Source: Paramesorhizobium deserti (GTDB lineage: Bacteria > Pseudomonadota > Alphaproteobacteria > Rhizobiales > Rhizobiaceae). Taken from it: 64,000 bases of DNA. The stretch covers positions 1-64,000 of the forward strand of contig NZ_LNTU01000023.1 in NCBI RefSeq assembly GCF_001558695.1. Reading direction: 5' to 3'. Position numbers and translations under genes: made by a program. The notes beneath the pieces are model-generated. The model worked only from the letters and a program-made list of their open reading frames with translations, had not been told where the DNA came from and ran no database searches. Positions 42,849 to 52,179 of the stretch are shown piece by piece; position 1 is the stretch's first letter, and each line of letters starts with the position of its first letter.

Positions 42849-43919
42849 ATGGCGCGCATCGAACTCGATCATATCCGACATGCCTATGGGCCCAATCCGA
42901 AATCGGATGCTGATTACGCATTGAAGGAAGTGCACCACACTTGGGAAGACGGCGGCGCTTATGCGCTGCTTGGACCTTCCGGCTGCGGCAAGACCACGCT
43001 GCTCAACATCATATCCGGGCTGATCCACCCCTCGCACGGCCGGATATTGTTCAACGGTCAGGATGTCACCGGTCTGTCGACGCAGGAGCGCAATATCGCA
43101 CAGGTGTTCCAGTTTCCCGTCATCTACGACACGATGACGGTCTATGACAATCTCGCCTTCCCGCTGCGCAATCGCGGCGTCGCCGCTGCGGATGTCGACC
43201 GCAAGGTGCGCGAAACGCTGGACATGATCGACCTCGCCAGCTGGGCGAACAGGAAGGCGCGCGGCCTGACCGCCGACCAGAAACAGAAGATCTCCCTCGG
43301 GCGCGGCCTGGTGCGCTCCGATGTCAATGCGATCCTGTTCGATGAGCCGCTGACGGTCATCGACCCGCATATGAAATGGGTGCTGCGCTCGCAATTGAAG
43401 GAACTGCACCGGCGCTTCGGCTTCACCATGGTCTATGTCACGCACGACCAGACGGAAGCGCTGACCTTCGCGCAGAAGGTCGTCGTCATGTATGAGGGCG
43501 AGATCGTGCAGATCGGCACGCCGCACGAGCTTTTCGAGCGGCCGAAACATACATTCGTCGGTTATTTCATCGGCTCGCCGGGCATGAATGTCGTGCCGGT
43601 CGAGATAGAGGGCAGCAAGGCCCGTTTCGGCGGGCAAGTCATCGAGTTGCCGGGAACGCAGCAATCGGCGGCCAAAGGCAGGATGGAACTTGGCATACGC
43701 CCTGAATATGTACGCCTCGGCCGTGAGGGCATGCCGGTTTCAATCGCCAAGATAGAGGATATCGGCCGGCACAAGATTGTGCGCGCGCGTCTGGAAGGAC
43801 AGGAGATCGCCGCCATCTTGCCCGAGGACGAGGACGTTCCCGCCGACCCGCATATCCGTTTCGACACCAAAGGTATCAACGTCTACGCCGATTCCTGGCG
43901 CGTGGCTTTGGGAGGATAG
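42849..43919 (+). CDS. glpT: Glycerol ABC transporter ATP-binding protein GlpT
   Basis: The second ATPase of the transporter (356 residues). Walker A GPSGCGKTTLL, Walker B AILFDEPLTVIDPHM and the switch His in VYVTHDQTEAL are normal. The signature loop is altered (GLTADQKQKISLGRGL instead of LSGGQ), the complementary defect to that of GlpS, as expected if the two make a heterodimer with unequal sites. The C-terminal regulatory beta-domain is about 235-350. It starts 10 bases after glpS. The name here follows the rhizobial glycerol operon and is not the E. coli glycerol-3-phosphate antiporter. Confidence 0.9.
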   Translation: MARIELDHIRHAYGPNPKSDADYALKEVHHTWEDGGAYALLGPSGCGKTTLLNIISGLIHPSHGRILFNGQDVTGLSTQERNIAQVFQFPVIYDTMTVYDNLAFPLRNRGVAAADVDRKVRETLDMIDLASWANRKARGLTADQKQKISLGRGLVRSDVNAILFDEPLTVIDPHMKWVLRSQLKELHRRFGFTMVYVTHDQTEALTFAQKVVVMYEGEIVQIGTPHELFERPKHTFVGYFIGSPGMNVVPVEIEGSKARFGGQVIELPGTQQSAAKGRMELGIRPEYVRLGREGMPVSIAKIEDIGRHKIVRARLEGQEIAAILPEDEDVPADPHIRFDTKGINVYADSWRVALGG

Positions 43920-43922
43920 GCC

Positions 43923-44789
43923 ATGGACAAGACATGGAACAACAAGGCCTGGTTCATGGTGCTGCCGGTGCTGCTGCTGGTGGCATTCTCGGCGGTCATT
44001 CCGCTGATGACGGTCGTGAACTATTCGGTGCAGGATACTTTCGGCAACAACCAGTTCTTCTGGGCAGGGACCGAATGGTTCGAGGAGATCCTGCGTTCGG
44101 ATCGCTTCCATTCGGCGCTCCTGCGCGGTCTGCTCTTTTCCTTCATCATCCTGGCGATCGAGGTGCCGCTCGGCATCCTGATCGCGCTCAACATGCCGCG
44201 CAAGGGGTGGGGCGTTCCGATTTGCCTCGTGCTGATGGCGCTGCCGCTGCTCATTCCGTGGAATGTGGTCGGCACCATCTGGCAGGTTTTCGGCCGTGTC
44301 GATATCGGCCTTCTCGGACGCACGTTGAGCCAACTCGGCATCAACTACAATTACGTGCAGAACCCGTTGCACGCCTGGATCACCGTCATCGTCATGGATG
44401 TCTGGCACTGGACGAGCCTGGTGGTGCTGCTCTGCTATGCCGGCCTGGTGTCGATCCCGGATGCCTACTACCAGGCCGCCAAGATCGATGGCGCGTCGCG
44501 CTGGGCTGTCTTCCGCTATATCCAATTACCGAAGATGAACCGCGTGCTGCTGATCGCCGTGCTGCTGCGCTTCATGGACAGTTTCATGATCTATACCGAG
44601 CCCTTCGTCGTCACCGGCGGCGGACCGGGCAACTCGACGACATTTCTTTCCATCGATCTGGTCAAGATAGCCGTGGGCCAGTTCGATCTCGGCCCGGCGG
44701 CGGCTATGTCGATCGTCTACTTCCTGATCATCCTGGCGCTGTCATGGGTCTTCTACACGGTCATGACCAATTACGATGTGGAGCGCTGA
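43923..44789 (+). CDS. glpP: Glycerol ABC transporter permease GlpP
   Basis: A 288-residue inner-membrane permease with six membrane segments, of the MalF/UgpA type. The coupling-helix EAA loop is YYQAAKIDGASRWAVFRYIQLP. It starts 4 bases after glpT and ends 2 bases before glpQ. It forms the translocation channel with GlpQ. Confidence 0.92.
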   Translation: MDKTWNNKAWFMVLPVLLLVAFSAVIPLMTVVNYSVQDTFGNNQFFWAGTEWFEEILRSDRFHSALLRGLLFSFIILAIEVPLGILIALNMPRKGWGVPICLVLMALPLLIPWNVVGTIWQVFGRVDIGLLGRTLSQLGINYNYVQNPLHAWITVIVMDVWHWTSLVVLLCYAGLVSIPDAYYQAAKIDGASRWAVFRYIQLPKMNRVLLIAVLLRFMDSFMIYTEPFVVTGGGPGNSTTFLSIDLVKIAVGQFDLGPAAAMSIVYFLIILALSWVFYTVMTNYDVER

Positions 44790-44790
44790 T

Positions 44791-45708
44791 ATGAGTGTCG
44801 CGGACGACAAACTTATGGCGGAGCGCAAGGGCAAGTTCGATCAGGCGTCATCCATGCCGCCGAATGCACAGGCAGCCCTTGCCCGTACGATGCGCAGGCG
44901 TGGTGAGCAGTCCCGCTTCTGGTGGCTGATCCCGACGCTCTACATCATTTTCCTGCTGCTGCCGATATATTGGCTCGTCAATATGAGCTTCAAGACCAAT
45001 GCGGAAATCCTCTCCACCTTCTCGCTGTGGCCGCAGCAGCCGACGCTGCGCAATTATGCCGTCATCTTCACCGATCCGTCCTGGTATCGGGGATATATCA
45101 ATTCGATCATCTATGTGGTGATGAACACCGTCATCTCGGTGCTGGCGGCGCTGCCGGCTGCCTATGCCTTCTCGCGCTACCGCTTCCTCGGCGACAAGCA
45201 TTTGTTCTTCTGGCTGCTCACCAACCGCATGGCGCCACCGGCGGTTTTCGTGCTGCCTTTCTTCCAGCTTTATTCGGCTTTCGGGCTGATCGACACGCAT
45301 ATCGCTGTGGCGATCGCGCATTGCCTTTTCAACGTGCCGCTCGCCGTCTGGATCCTGGAAGGCTTCATGTCGGGCGTGCCGAAGGAGATCGACGAGACCG
45401 CCTATATCGACGGCTATTCCTTTCCACGCTTTTTCGTGAAGATCTTCATGCCGCTGATTGCGAGCGGCATCGGCGTCGCCGCCTTCTTCTGTTTCATGTT
45501 CTCCTGGGTCGAGCTGCTCATCGCCAGAACGCTGACGACAACGGCGGCCAAGCCCATCGCAGCGACGATGACGCGCACGGTCTCCGCCTCCGGACTCGAT
45601 TGGGGCGTGCTCGCGGCTGCCGGCGTGCTGACGATCATTCCCGGCGCGCTCGTGATCTATTTCGTCCGCAATTATATTGCCAAGGGCTTCGCCCTGGGGA
45701 GGGTGTGA
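44791..45708 (+). CDS. glpQ: Glycerol ABC transporter permease GlpQ
   Basis: A permease of about 305 residues of the MalG/UgpE type, with a hydrophilic N-terminal tail and six membrane segments. The EAA loop is IDETAYIDGYSFPRFFVKIFMPL. The ATG at 44791, with GGAG before it, begins the normal sequence; the longer frame to 44776 only adds residues overlapping glpP. The stop overlaps glpU by one base. Confidence 0.92.
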   Translation: MSVADDKLMAERKGKFDQASSMPPNAQAALARTMRRRGEQSRFWWLIPTLYIIFLLLPIYWLVNMSFKTNAEILSTFSLWPQQPTLRNYAVIFTDPSWYRGYINSIIYVVMNTVISVLAALPAAYAFSRYRFLGDKHLFFWLLTNRMAPPAVFVLPFFQLYSAFGLIDTHIAVAIAHCLFNVPLAVWILEGFMSGVPKEIDETAYIDGYSFPRFFVKIFMPLIASGIGVAAFFCFMFSWVELLIARTLTTTAAKPIAATMTRTVSASGLDWGVLAAAGVLTIIPGALVIYFVRNYIAKGFALGRV

Positions 45709-46124
45709 TGGCTACCATTTCTCGCAACAATCGCTGGCCTGTTGCTCTCGGCGTTGTCCTGGGCATCTACGTTGCAGCCGCTGGGTTGCTCGTGATGTCG
45801 CTGCCCTTAAAGGACGGCGCGCGCAACTGGACGGCGCCACTCATACCTGGCGGGTGGATGGCCTGGTCCTTCCCCACCGCCATGTTCTTTCTCACCATAT
45901 TCACGCTTCTGGCACTGATGGCTGTCTGGGAATACGCAAGTCCTGGCGGCAATCCCCGCGTCGGCGTCCTGCGCTTCGAGACGACGCGCGGCGACCGGCT
46001 TTTCGTTTCGCTGCTCGGAGCGGCATTCATTCATCTGGCATGGTTGGGGCTGGTTGGCCCCAATCTGTGGTGGGCTCTAGCTCTGTCCGTGGTCTACGCC
46101 ATCGGCGTATTTCGCTACGTTTAG
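45708..46124 (+). CDS. glpU: GlpU, DUF2160 small membrane protein of the glycerol transporter operon
   Basis: A 138-residue protein with about four hydrophobic segments (VALGVVLGIYVAAAGLLVMS; AMFFLTIFTLLALMAVWEY; FVSLLGAAFIHLAWLGLV; LWWALALSVVYAIGVF). It matches the DUF2160 membrane proteins that accompany rhizobial-type glycerol importers. Its start overlaps the glpQ stop (TGATG), so it is clearly part of the operon. Its exact role is not known; it is probably accessory to transport. Confidence 0.85.
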   Translation: MATISRNNRWPVALGVVLGIYVAAAGLLVMSLPLKDGARNWTAPLIPGGWMAWSFPTAMFFLTIFTLLALMAVWEYASPGGNPRVGVLRFETTRGDRLFVSLLGAAFIHLAWLGLVGPNLWWALALSVVYAIGVFRYV

Positions 46125-46201
46125 GGGGAGAAAATGAGCGCCGGCTCTACCAGGCGGGCGCTGGACTGGAAAGGCAATCGCAACTCTTGGGAGGAACTGA
46201 C

Positions 46202-47926
46202 ATGCGACGGCATCTACTCACATCGACAACAGCGCTTGTGCTGCTGTTGGCAACAGGCAACGCCTTTGCCGGAATGGACGAGGCGAAGGAATTTCTCGAC
46301 AAGGAAATCGGTGATCTCTCGGCGCTTCCGCGCGCCGATCAGGAAAAGGAAATGCAGTGGTTCGTCGATGCGGCGAAGCCATTCTCCGGCATGGAGATCA
46401 AGGTCGTTTCCGAGACCATCACCACGCATGAATATGAATCGAAAGTGCTGGCGCCGGCTTTCACCGCCATTACCGGCATCAAGATCAGCCATGACCTGAT
46501 CGGCGAGGGCGACGTCGTCGAAAAGCTGCAGACGCAGATGCAATCGGGCGAGAACGTCTACGACGCCTATATCAACGACAGCGACCTGATCGGCACGCAC
46601 TGGCGCTACCAGCAGGCGCGCAGCCTGACCGACTGGATGGCGAACGAGGGCAAGGATGTCACGAATCCCAACCTCGACATCGACGACTTCATTGGCAAGT
46701 CCTTCACCACCGCGCCGGACGGTGACCTCTATCAGCTGCCCGACCAGCAGTTCGCCAACCTCTACTGGTTCCGCTACGACTGGTTTAACGACGAGAAGAA
46801 CAAGGCCGACTTCAAGGCCAAATATGGTTACGACCTCGGCGTGCCCGTCAACTGGTCGGCCTATGAGGACATCGCCGAGTTCTTCACCGGCCGCGAGATC
46901 GACGGCAAGAAGGTCTATGGCCACATGGACTATGGCAAGAAGGACCCGTCGCTTGGCTGGCGCTTCACCGATGCCTGGCTCTCGATGGCCGGCAATGGCG
47001 ACAAGGGCATTCCGAACGGCAAGCCGGTCGACGAATGGGGCATCAAGGTCGATGAGAATTCGCGGCCCGTCGGCTCCTGTGTGGCGCGCGGCGGCGACAC
47101 CAACGGGCCTGCTTCGGTCTACGCAATCCAGAAATATCTCGACTGGATGAAGGCCTACGCGCCGGCAGCCGCTCAGGGCATGACCTTCTCCGAGTCCGGT
47201 CCGGTTCCATCGCAGGGCGAGATCGCTCAGCAGATGTTCACCTACACGGCCTTCACCGCCGATTTCGTCAAGGAAGGTCTGCCGGTCGTGAACGAGGACG
47301 GCACGCCTAAGTGGCGTTTCGCTCCGTCGCCGCATGGTGTCTACTGGAAGGACGGCATGAAGCTCGGTTACCAGGACGCCGGATCCTGGACGCTGTTGAA
47401 ATCGACCCCTGACGACCGCGCGAAGGCGGCCTGGCTCTACGCGCAGTTCGTGACCTCCAAGACGGTGGATGTCAAGAAAAGCCATGTCGGCCTGACCTTC
47501 ATCCGCCAGTCGACTCTCGACCACGAGTCCTTCACGGACCGCGCTCCCAAGCTCGGCGGCCTAGTCGAATTCTACCGGTCGCCGGCCCGCTTGCAGTGGT
47601 CGCCGACGGGCACCAATGTGCCTGATTATCCGAAGCTCGCGCAGCTTTGGTGGCAGGCGATCGGCGATGCTTCTTCCGGCGCCAAGACGGCACAGGAGGC
47701 AATGGACTCGCTCTGTGCCGAGCAGGAGAAGGTGCTGGAACGCCTCGAGCGCGCGGGCGTTCAGGGCGATATCGGACCGAAGCTCGCCGAGGAGCACGAT
47801 ATCGAATACTGGCATGAGGACGCCGTCAAGCACGGCAATCTCGCGCCGCAATTGAAAGTCGAAAACGAAAAGGAGAAGCCCATCACCGTCAATTATGACG
47901 AGTTGGTCAAGAGCTGGCAGAAATAA
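46202..47926 (+). CDS. glpV: Glycerol ABC transporter substrate-binding protein GlpV
   Basis: A 574-residue periplasmic binding protein, large for the class. The ATG at 46202 has GGGAGGAAC upstream and opens a Sec signal (MRRHLLTSTTALVLLLATGNAFA). The mature protein is a solute-binding family 1 fold with characteristic Trp/Tyr-rich segments (FANLYWFRYDWF, DPSLGWRFTDAWLS). The upstream open frame to 45677 is spurious. It is the last gene of the operon and is followed by a strong terminator. Confidence 0.93.
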   Translation: MRRHLLTSTTALVLLLATGNAFAGMDEAKEFLDKEIGDLSALPRADQEKEMQWFVDAAKPFSGMEIKVVSETITTHEYESKVLAPAFTAITGIKISHDLIGEGDVVEKLQTQMQSGENVYDAYINDSDLIGTHWRYQQARSLTDWMANEGKDVTNPNLDIDDFIGKSFTTAPDGDLYQLPDQQFANLYWFRYDWFNDEKNKADFKAKYGYDLGVPVNWSAYEDIAEFFTGREIDGKKVYGHMDYGKKDPSLGWRFTDAWLSMAGNGDKGIPNGKPVDEWGIKVDENSRPVGSCVARGGDTNGPASVYAIQKYLDWMKAYAPAAAQGMTFSESGPVPSQGEIAQQMFTYTAFTADFVKEGLPVVNEDGTPKWRFAPSPHGVYWKDGMKLGYQDAGSWTLLKSTPDDRAKAAWLYAQFVTSKTVDVKKSHVGLTFIRQSTLDHESFTDRAPKLGGLVEFYRSPARLQWSPTGTNVPDYPKLAQLWWQAIGDASSGAKTAQEAMDSLCAEQEKVLERLERAGVQGDIGPKLAEEHDIEYWHEDAVKHGNLAPQLKVENEKEKPITVNYDELVKSWQK

Positions 47927-47952
47927 GCCGGAGCTTCTCCCGGAATGAAACT

Positions 47953-47984
47953 GGGCCGGACTGAAGTTCGGCCCTTTTTCTTTT
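47953..47984 (+). terminator. Rho-independent terminator of the glp operon
   Basis: GGGCCGGAC (47953-47961), loop TGAA, GTTCGGCCC (47966-47974, with G-T allowed) followed by TTTTTCTTTT: a classic intrinsic terminator 27 bases after the glpV stop. Confidence 0.93.
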
Positions 47985-48076
47985 AATCGCAGCCTTTGGC
48001 GGCGAACGGGCGGTGTTTGTTGTGGTTTCCTGCAAATCCCATAGAGATGACGGGCGGTTTGGCTTAAGTTGCCCTT

Positions 48077-49072
48077 ATGAACTATGCGCGCTCGATCGCT
48101 TCGGAAAAAACGGTTTTCCCTGCTGACACCTCATCTCCCGCCCCGTGGTTGCGGGCGGCGCGCGACCTGTCGGCGATGGATGAAACCGAGGCTGCTTTCC
48201 TGGCGGGCGCCGCGCTCCAAGCGCTGGACGGCCTGATCCGGGATGATCCGGATTGGTCCGGCGTCTGGCGCAGCCGCATGGCGTTGAAGGCGGCCTCGAC
48301 ATCGTCCCAGCTTCTTGGTCGGCCGGAGGAGGAGGCGGCGCTGCGCGACGCCGTCTGTCTCACACGGCCCGGAAGCGATCCCGGCCCGGCGGGCCGGACT
48401 GTTCTTGCCTGGCGCAGGCTTGCCCGTCACACGGGGATGCCTGACAGCGCGTTATTGAATTCCGCAGCGGAGTTCTTCGGGTTGAAATCGGAACAGGATT
48501 TCGCGGAAATTGCGGGGCATATCGGGGCTCTGATGCGAGCCGGTAAACCGGGGCCCTTCGCCGCCATCGAAACTGCCGAATATATCGCGATGGCTCATCC
48601 GACCCTATCCGTTTCCGTCGAGCTTCTCGGGTTCTGGGTTGCCGATCTGGTGCTTGCCGCCCGGTTGAAATGGCCGCGGCCCGTGCCGCTTCTGGTAATC
48701 CAGGCGCAAAAGCCTTTCTTCCGGTCAGGACCCAATCGCCGCCGTCTGCGCATCGGTGAAGCGGGGTGGCGCAGGGCGGTGTTGATTGCCTATGTTCAAG
48801 CTGCTCTTGAGGCCCATGACACGGCTGCGGATATTGCCCGCCGGGCGGAAAGGTTGAAGGCGATAGTGCCGAAACTGCGCGCCAAGGGCTCTGCGCGTAT
48901 CGTCGAAGCCCTGCTTCAGGAAGATGCCTTGCTGCCATCGGCCTGTGTCGAGGCCTTTCCGGGACAGGCCATGACCGACCGTGCACTACGGCGGCTTTTC
49001 GAGCGTCTTGTTTCGCTCGAGGCAGTACGCGAATTGACGGGACGAGCCACCTTTCGGCTCTATGGGCTTTAG
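48077..49072 (+). CDS. DUF1403 family protein
   Basis: The 331-residue protein matches the rhizobial DUF1403 family: an all-helical N-terminal half (DETEAAFLAGAALQALDGLIR, WRSRMALKAASTSSQLLGRPEEEAALRDAVCLT) and a basic C-terminal half (GPNRRRLRIGEAGWRRAVLIAYVQAALEAHDTAADIARRAERL, ending RATFRLYGL). Function unknown. It ends 2 bases before an scpB homologue. This two-gene pairing is known from rhizobial accessory replicons, so a chromosome-maintenance role is possible but unproven. Confidence 0.85.
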   Translation: MNYARSIASEKTVFPADTSSPAPWLRAARDLSAMDETEAAFLAGAALQALDGLIRDDPDWSGVWRSRMALKAASTSSQLLGRPEEEAALRDAVCLTRPGSDPGPAGRTVLAWRRLARHTGMPDSALLNSAAEFFGLKSEQDFAEIAGHIGALMRAGKPGPFAAIETAEYIAMAHPTLSVSVELLGFWVADLVLAARLKWPRPVPLLVIQAQKPFFRSGPNRRRLRIGEAGWRRAVLIAYVQAALEAHDTAADIARRAERLKAIVPKLRAKGSARIVEALLQEDALLPSACVEAFPGQAMTDRALRRLFERLVSLEAVRELTGRATFRLYGL

Positions 49073-49074
49073 AA

Positions 49075-49752
49075 ATGGCATTGGGTGATCAGGAGAAGAC
49101 ATCGCGAGCGGCGGAGGCATTCGACCGCGAATTGCTCGACCTGCCGTCCACAGCCCGCTGGCGCGAATGGATGAACCGTGTCGAAGCGGTGATCTTCGCG
49201 GCGAGCGACCCGGTCAGCCTGGAGATGCTCCAGAGACTGGTCGGGCGTGATTGCAGCATCGAACTCCTGATAGAGGACATTCGCGAGGAATTGCGGACGC
49301 GGCCCTATGATATCGTCCACGTGGCCGGCGGTTTTCAACATCGTACCCGGCCTGCCTACGCAAGCGCCATACGTGCGGCATCTGATGCTGATGAGGCAAT
49401 GACCGGACTGTCGCCGGCACAGGCGCTGGTGCTGATGACGATTGCCTATTTCCAGCCGCTGACACGAACCGAACTTTCCGCTTTCATCGGACGTGAGGTG
49501 AGCCGCGACGCGATCGCGCAGCTGCGCCATGCCGGGTTCATCACCTCCGGTCCGCGCAGCCCGCAGCCGGGTGCGCCCTATACTTACATCACGACGGATG
49601 CCTTTCTGTCGCATTTCGGCTTCGAAACACTGCGCGACCTGCCCGATATCGAGAAGCTGGAAGATGCCGGCCTGCTTGATAAAGAGAAGCTGCTCGCCAA
49701 CATTCCGGGGGCGATGGACGCCGTGCATGAGGAAGAGGACGAAATCGGATAA
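49075..49752 (+). CDS. ScpB-like SMC-Scp complex protein (accessory paralogue)
   Basis: The 225-residue protein has the ScpB tandem winged-helix pattern: VEAVIFAASDPVSLEMLQRLVG at the start, RTRPYDIVHVAGGFQHRTR, then TIAYFQPLTRTELSAFIGREVSRDAIAQLRHAGFI and TTDAFLSHFGFETLRDLP. ScpB bridges the SMC condensin kleisin. There is no scpA or smc beside it, and the partner is a DUF1403 gene, so it is probably a second, specialised copy rather than the housekeeping gene (usually next to scpA). Confidence 0.85.
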   Translation: MALGDQEKTSRAAEAFDRELLDLPSTARWREWMNRVEAVIFAASDPVSLEMLQRLVGRDCSIELLIEDIREELRTRPYDIVHVAGGFQHRTRPAYASAIRAASDADEAMTGLSPAQALVLMTIAYFQPLTRTELSAFIGREVSRDAIAQLRHAGFITSGPRSPQPGAPYTYITTDAFLSHFGFETLRDLPDIEKLEDAGLLDKEKLLANIPGAMDAVHEEEDEIG

Positions 49753-49847
49753 AATCGCCGATTTCGCGTCGGAAGATTGCGTTATTATGATTATTTTGCC
49801 ATGGCTTCTTCGAAAAGGCTGGGCAAAGGAAGGTGCCAATCGCAGGC

Positions 49848-50876
49848 ATGACAAAGAAGATTGGCAAGCGAGCCACCATACGCGATGTCGCCAAGGCGGC
49901 CGGCGTGTCGATCAAGACCGTATCCCGCGTCTTCAACGACGAACCGAATGTACGCGACGAGATCAGGGAAAAGGTCCGCCAGGTCGGGCAGCAACTCAGC
50001 TACCACCCCAATGTCGCGGCGCGTAATCTCGCACGCAGAAGATCGCATCTCATCGGCCTCTTCTTTGAGAATCCAAGTCCGGCCTATGTCACCGAACTGC
50101 AGATGGGCGCGCTGAAAAGGCTGCGCGGCACCGGCTATCGCCTTCTCATCTTTCCGGTCGAGGATCGGGCGGATATCCGCGGGGCAATGGTTTCGACCGT
50201 TTATGCGTCCGGCCTCGACGGGGTGATCGTCACCCCGCCCATGTGTGACGATCCGGTCATTTTGGAGGAACTCCTGGCTTCACACCTGCCTTTCGTGCGG
50301 GTTGCCGGAGATACCAGCGTTCATGGGACCGGGAGTGTCGTCATAGATGACGAGGCGGCGGCGTTCGACCTGGCCGAATATGTGCTGAGGCTCGGCCACC
50401 GGCGCGTTGCCATCGTAATCGGCGACGAGACACATCGTTCCGCCCGGCTCCGGCTGATGGGGTTTCGCCGCGCGCTCCAGGCGGCAGGTATCGAGCCGGA
50501 GCCGGCGATGGAAATCCAGGGGGCTTTCACCTTTCAAAGTGGGTTGGAGGCCGGGCGCCGGCTGTTGCATCACGCAAACCGGCCGACGGCCATCCTCGCC
50601 TCCAACGACGATATGGCCGCAGGCGTCCTCCAGGCCGCGCACGAATTGCGGATACCGGTGCCGCAGAAGCTTTCCATTGTCGGCTTCGACGATACGGCTC
50701 TGGCGCAAATGGTCTGGCCGCAATTGACGACGATCCGGCAGCCAATCTTCGAAATGGCCGAGCGTGCTGCCGATATTCTTCTGAAACAAATCGAGAAGGG
50801 CGTCGCGTCGGAAACGGCGAAGCTCTCCTACGACCTGGTGATCCGGTCGTCGGCGGGAGAAGCGCCGACCGGTTGA
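49848..50876 (+). CDS. LacI-family transcriptional regulator
   Basis: A repressor-type regulator of about 342 residues. The N-terminal LacI helix-turn-helix is ATIRDVAKAAGVSIKTVSRVFNDEPNV, followed by the hinge helix (YHPNVAARNLARRRS) and a periplasmic-binding-protein-like sugar-sensing domain (FDLAEYVLRLGHRRVAIVIGD; ASNDDMAAGVLQAAHEL; SIVGFDDTALAQMVWPQLTTI). The ATG at 49848 is preferred; a GTG at 49833 is possible. It lies upstream of an iron-type ABC transporter, which is an unusual partner for a sugar-responsive regulator, so its target may be elsewhere. Confidence 0.88.
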   Translation: MTKKIGKRATIRDVAKAAGVSIKTVSRVFNDEPNVRDEIREKVRQVGQQLSYHPNVAARNLARRRSHLIGLFFENPSPAYVTELQMGALKRLRGTGYRLLIFPVEDRADIRGAMVSTVYASGLDGVIVTPPMCDDPVILEELLASHLPFVRVAGDTSVHGTGSVVIDDEAAAFDLAEYVLRLGHRRVAIVIGDETHRSARLRLMGFRRALQAAGIEPEPAMEIQGAFTFQSGLEAGRRLLHHANRPTAILASNDDMAAGVLQAAHELRIPVPQKLSIVGFDDTALAQMVWPQLTTIRQPIFEMAERAADILLKQIEKGVASETAKLSYDLVIRSSAGEAPTG

Positions 50877-50903
50877 ACGCCTAACAATGCATCGCACCTT
50901 CGA

Positions 50904-50919
50904 AAATCGATTCCGATTT
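50904..50919. repeat. Short palindromic repeat upstream of fbpC
   Basis: AAATCG (50904-50909), ATTC, CGATTT (50914-50919). The surrounding sequence (CGAAAATCGATTCCGATTT then CCGATG) resembles a dispersed rhizobial intergenic palindrome, judged from memory. It may also act as an mRNA hairpin. Confidence 0.35.
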
Positions 50920-51001
50920 GCAGGCCGATGCTGTAAACCTGATCTGAGAAATCAACAAAACCACGCAGCCGGCTTGAAAGACCGGCGGCAAGGGATGGAC
51001 G

Positions 51002-52066
51002 ATGCATGGATTTGCAGAAAACGCGGCTGGCGCGCTGACGCTAGAGCATATCAGCCGGCGTTTCGGAGAAACACTTGCGCTGGACGACGTATCGTTCTCT
51101 GTCCTGCCCGGCGAAATCATCTGCCTGGTTGGTCAGTCCGGTTGTGGCAAGTCATCGCTTTTGCGGATCATTGCGGGAGTGGATACCGCCGATAGCGGGC
51201 GCATTCTGCTCGGCGGGGGAGAAATCGCCGGGGCCAACCGTTTTGTCGAGCCGGAAGACCGCAATATAGGCTTCGTCTTTCAGGATTATGCCCTGTTTCC
51301 TCATCTCACTGTCGAGGAAAATGTGGCTTTCGGCCTGAAGAAGCTGCCGCGTCATGAGGCGCGGGAGCGGGCGGCGACCGTCATCGAGCGCATCGGCATC
51401 GGGGCGCTCGCCAAACGTTATCCGCATATGCTCTCGGGAGGCGAACAGCAGCGTGTGGCGCTGGCAAGGGCGCTGGCGCCGAAGCCGCGCATCCTCTTGA
51501 TGGACGAGCCGTTTTCCAATCTCGACCGTGGCTTGCGCGAGCGGGTGCGAGAGGAAACCATCGCGACGCTGAGGGCGCTTGGCACGACCGTCATCATGGT
51601 TACGCACGATCCGGAGGAGGCACTTTCCGCCGGCGATAAGGTGGTGCTGATGCAGAAGGGCCGGGTGGTGCAGGCAACCACCGGGTATGAGATTTACGAC
51701 CACCCGAATTCGCTTTATGCGGCCGAGTTCTTCTGCCCTTTCAACAAGGTGCCCGGCATCTACCGCAACGGTCGGGTTGAAACGGCCCTAGGTGCGTTTC
51801 CGGCTACGTTGGGCCTGCCCGAGGGTAGCCCGGCGCTTGCTTGCGTCCGTCCGCAAGCATTCCGGCTGGCAAGATCGGGACAGGGGCTGTCGGCGCGTGT
51901 GGTGCGTTGCTCGTTTCTGGGAGAAATCGAGCAGCTTGCGATAAAGGTGGAAGGAGCGGATGAACTCCTCCAGATGCGCACGCCCGATCGCATCGAGCTC
52001 AAGCCTGGAGATCATATTCATCTCACAGTGGAACCAGGTGGGGTCCTTGTATTTCCGCAGCCGTGA
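51002..52066 (+). CDS. fbpC: Iron(III)-type ABC transporter ATP-binding protein
   Basis: A 354-residue ATPase of the FbpC/PotA group. Walker A GQSGCGKSSLL, signature MLSGGEQQRVALARAL, Walker B ILLMDEPFSNLD and the switch His in VTHDPEEAL are all normal. The C-terminal domain (about 250-354) includes the TOBE-type regulatory fold. It is the first gene of a C-A-B cluster with the binding protein and permease downstream. Iron specificity is inferred from the binding protein. Confidence 0.88.
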   Translation: MHGFAENAAGALTLEHISRRFGETLALDDVSFSVLPGEIICLVGQSGCGKSSLLRIIAGVDTADSGRILLGGGEIAGANRFVEPEDRNIGFVFQDYALFPHLTVEENVAFGLKKLPRHEARERAATVIERIGIGALAKRYPHMLSGGEQQRVALARALAPKPRILLMDEPFSNLDRGLRERVREETIATLRALGTTVIMVTHDPEEALSAGDKVVLMQKGRVVQATTGYEIYDHPNSLYAAEFFCPFNKVPGIYRNGRVETALGAFPATLGLPEGSPALACVRPQAFRLARSGQGLSARVVRCSFLGEIEQLAIKVEGADELLQMRTPDRIELKPGDHIHLTVEPGGVLVFPQP

Positions 52067-52179
52067 AGTGGCGCGAAATATAAACTTGACTGGACAAATC
52101 ATGTATGATCGATGCAATGATTGGGGAGGCTGACCAGTCGCCTGCTATTAAACATAACCCGACGATAAAGGACCGTATC

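Noticed and set aside
42342-43664. 440-codon minus-strand open frame
   Set aside because: Antisense to glpS/glpT with intact Walker motifs.
44922-45707. Long plus-strand frame running into glpU
   Set aside because: Only the part from ATG 45708 is coding; the rest overlaps glpQ in another frame.
52086-52103. TTGACT ... TATGAT promoter-like pair before fbpA
   Set aside because: The spacing is only 12 bases, too short for a normal sigma-70 promoter.
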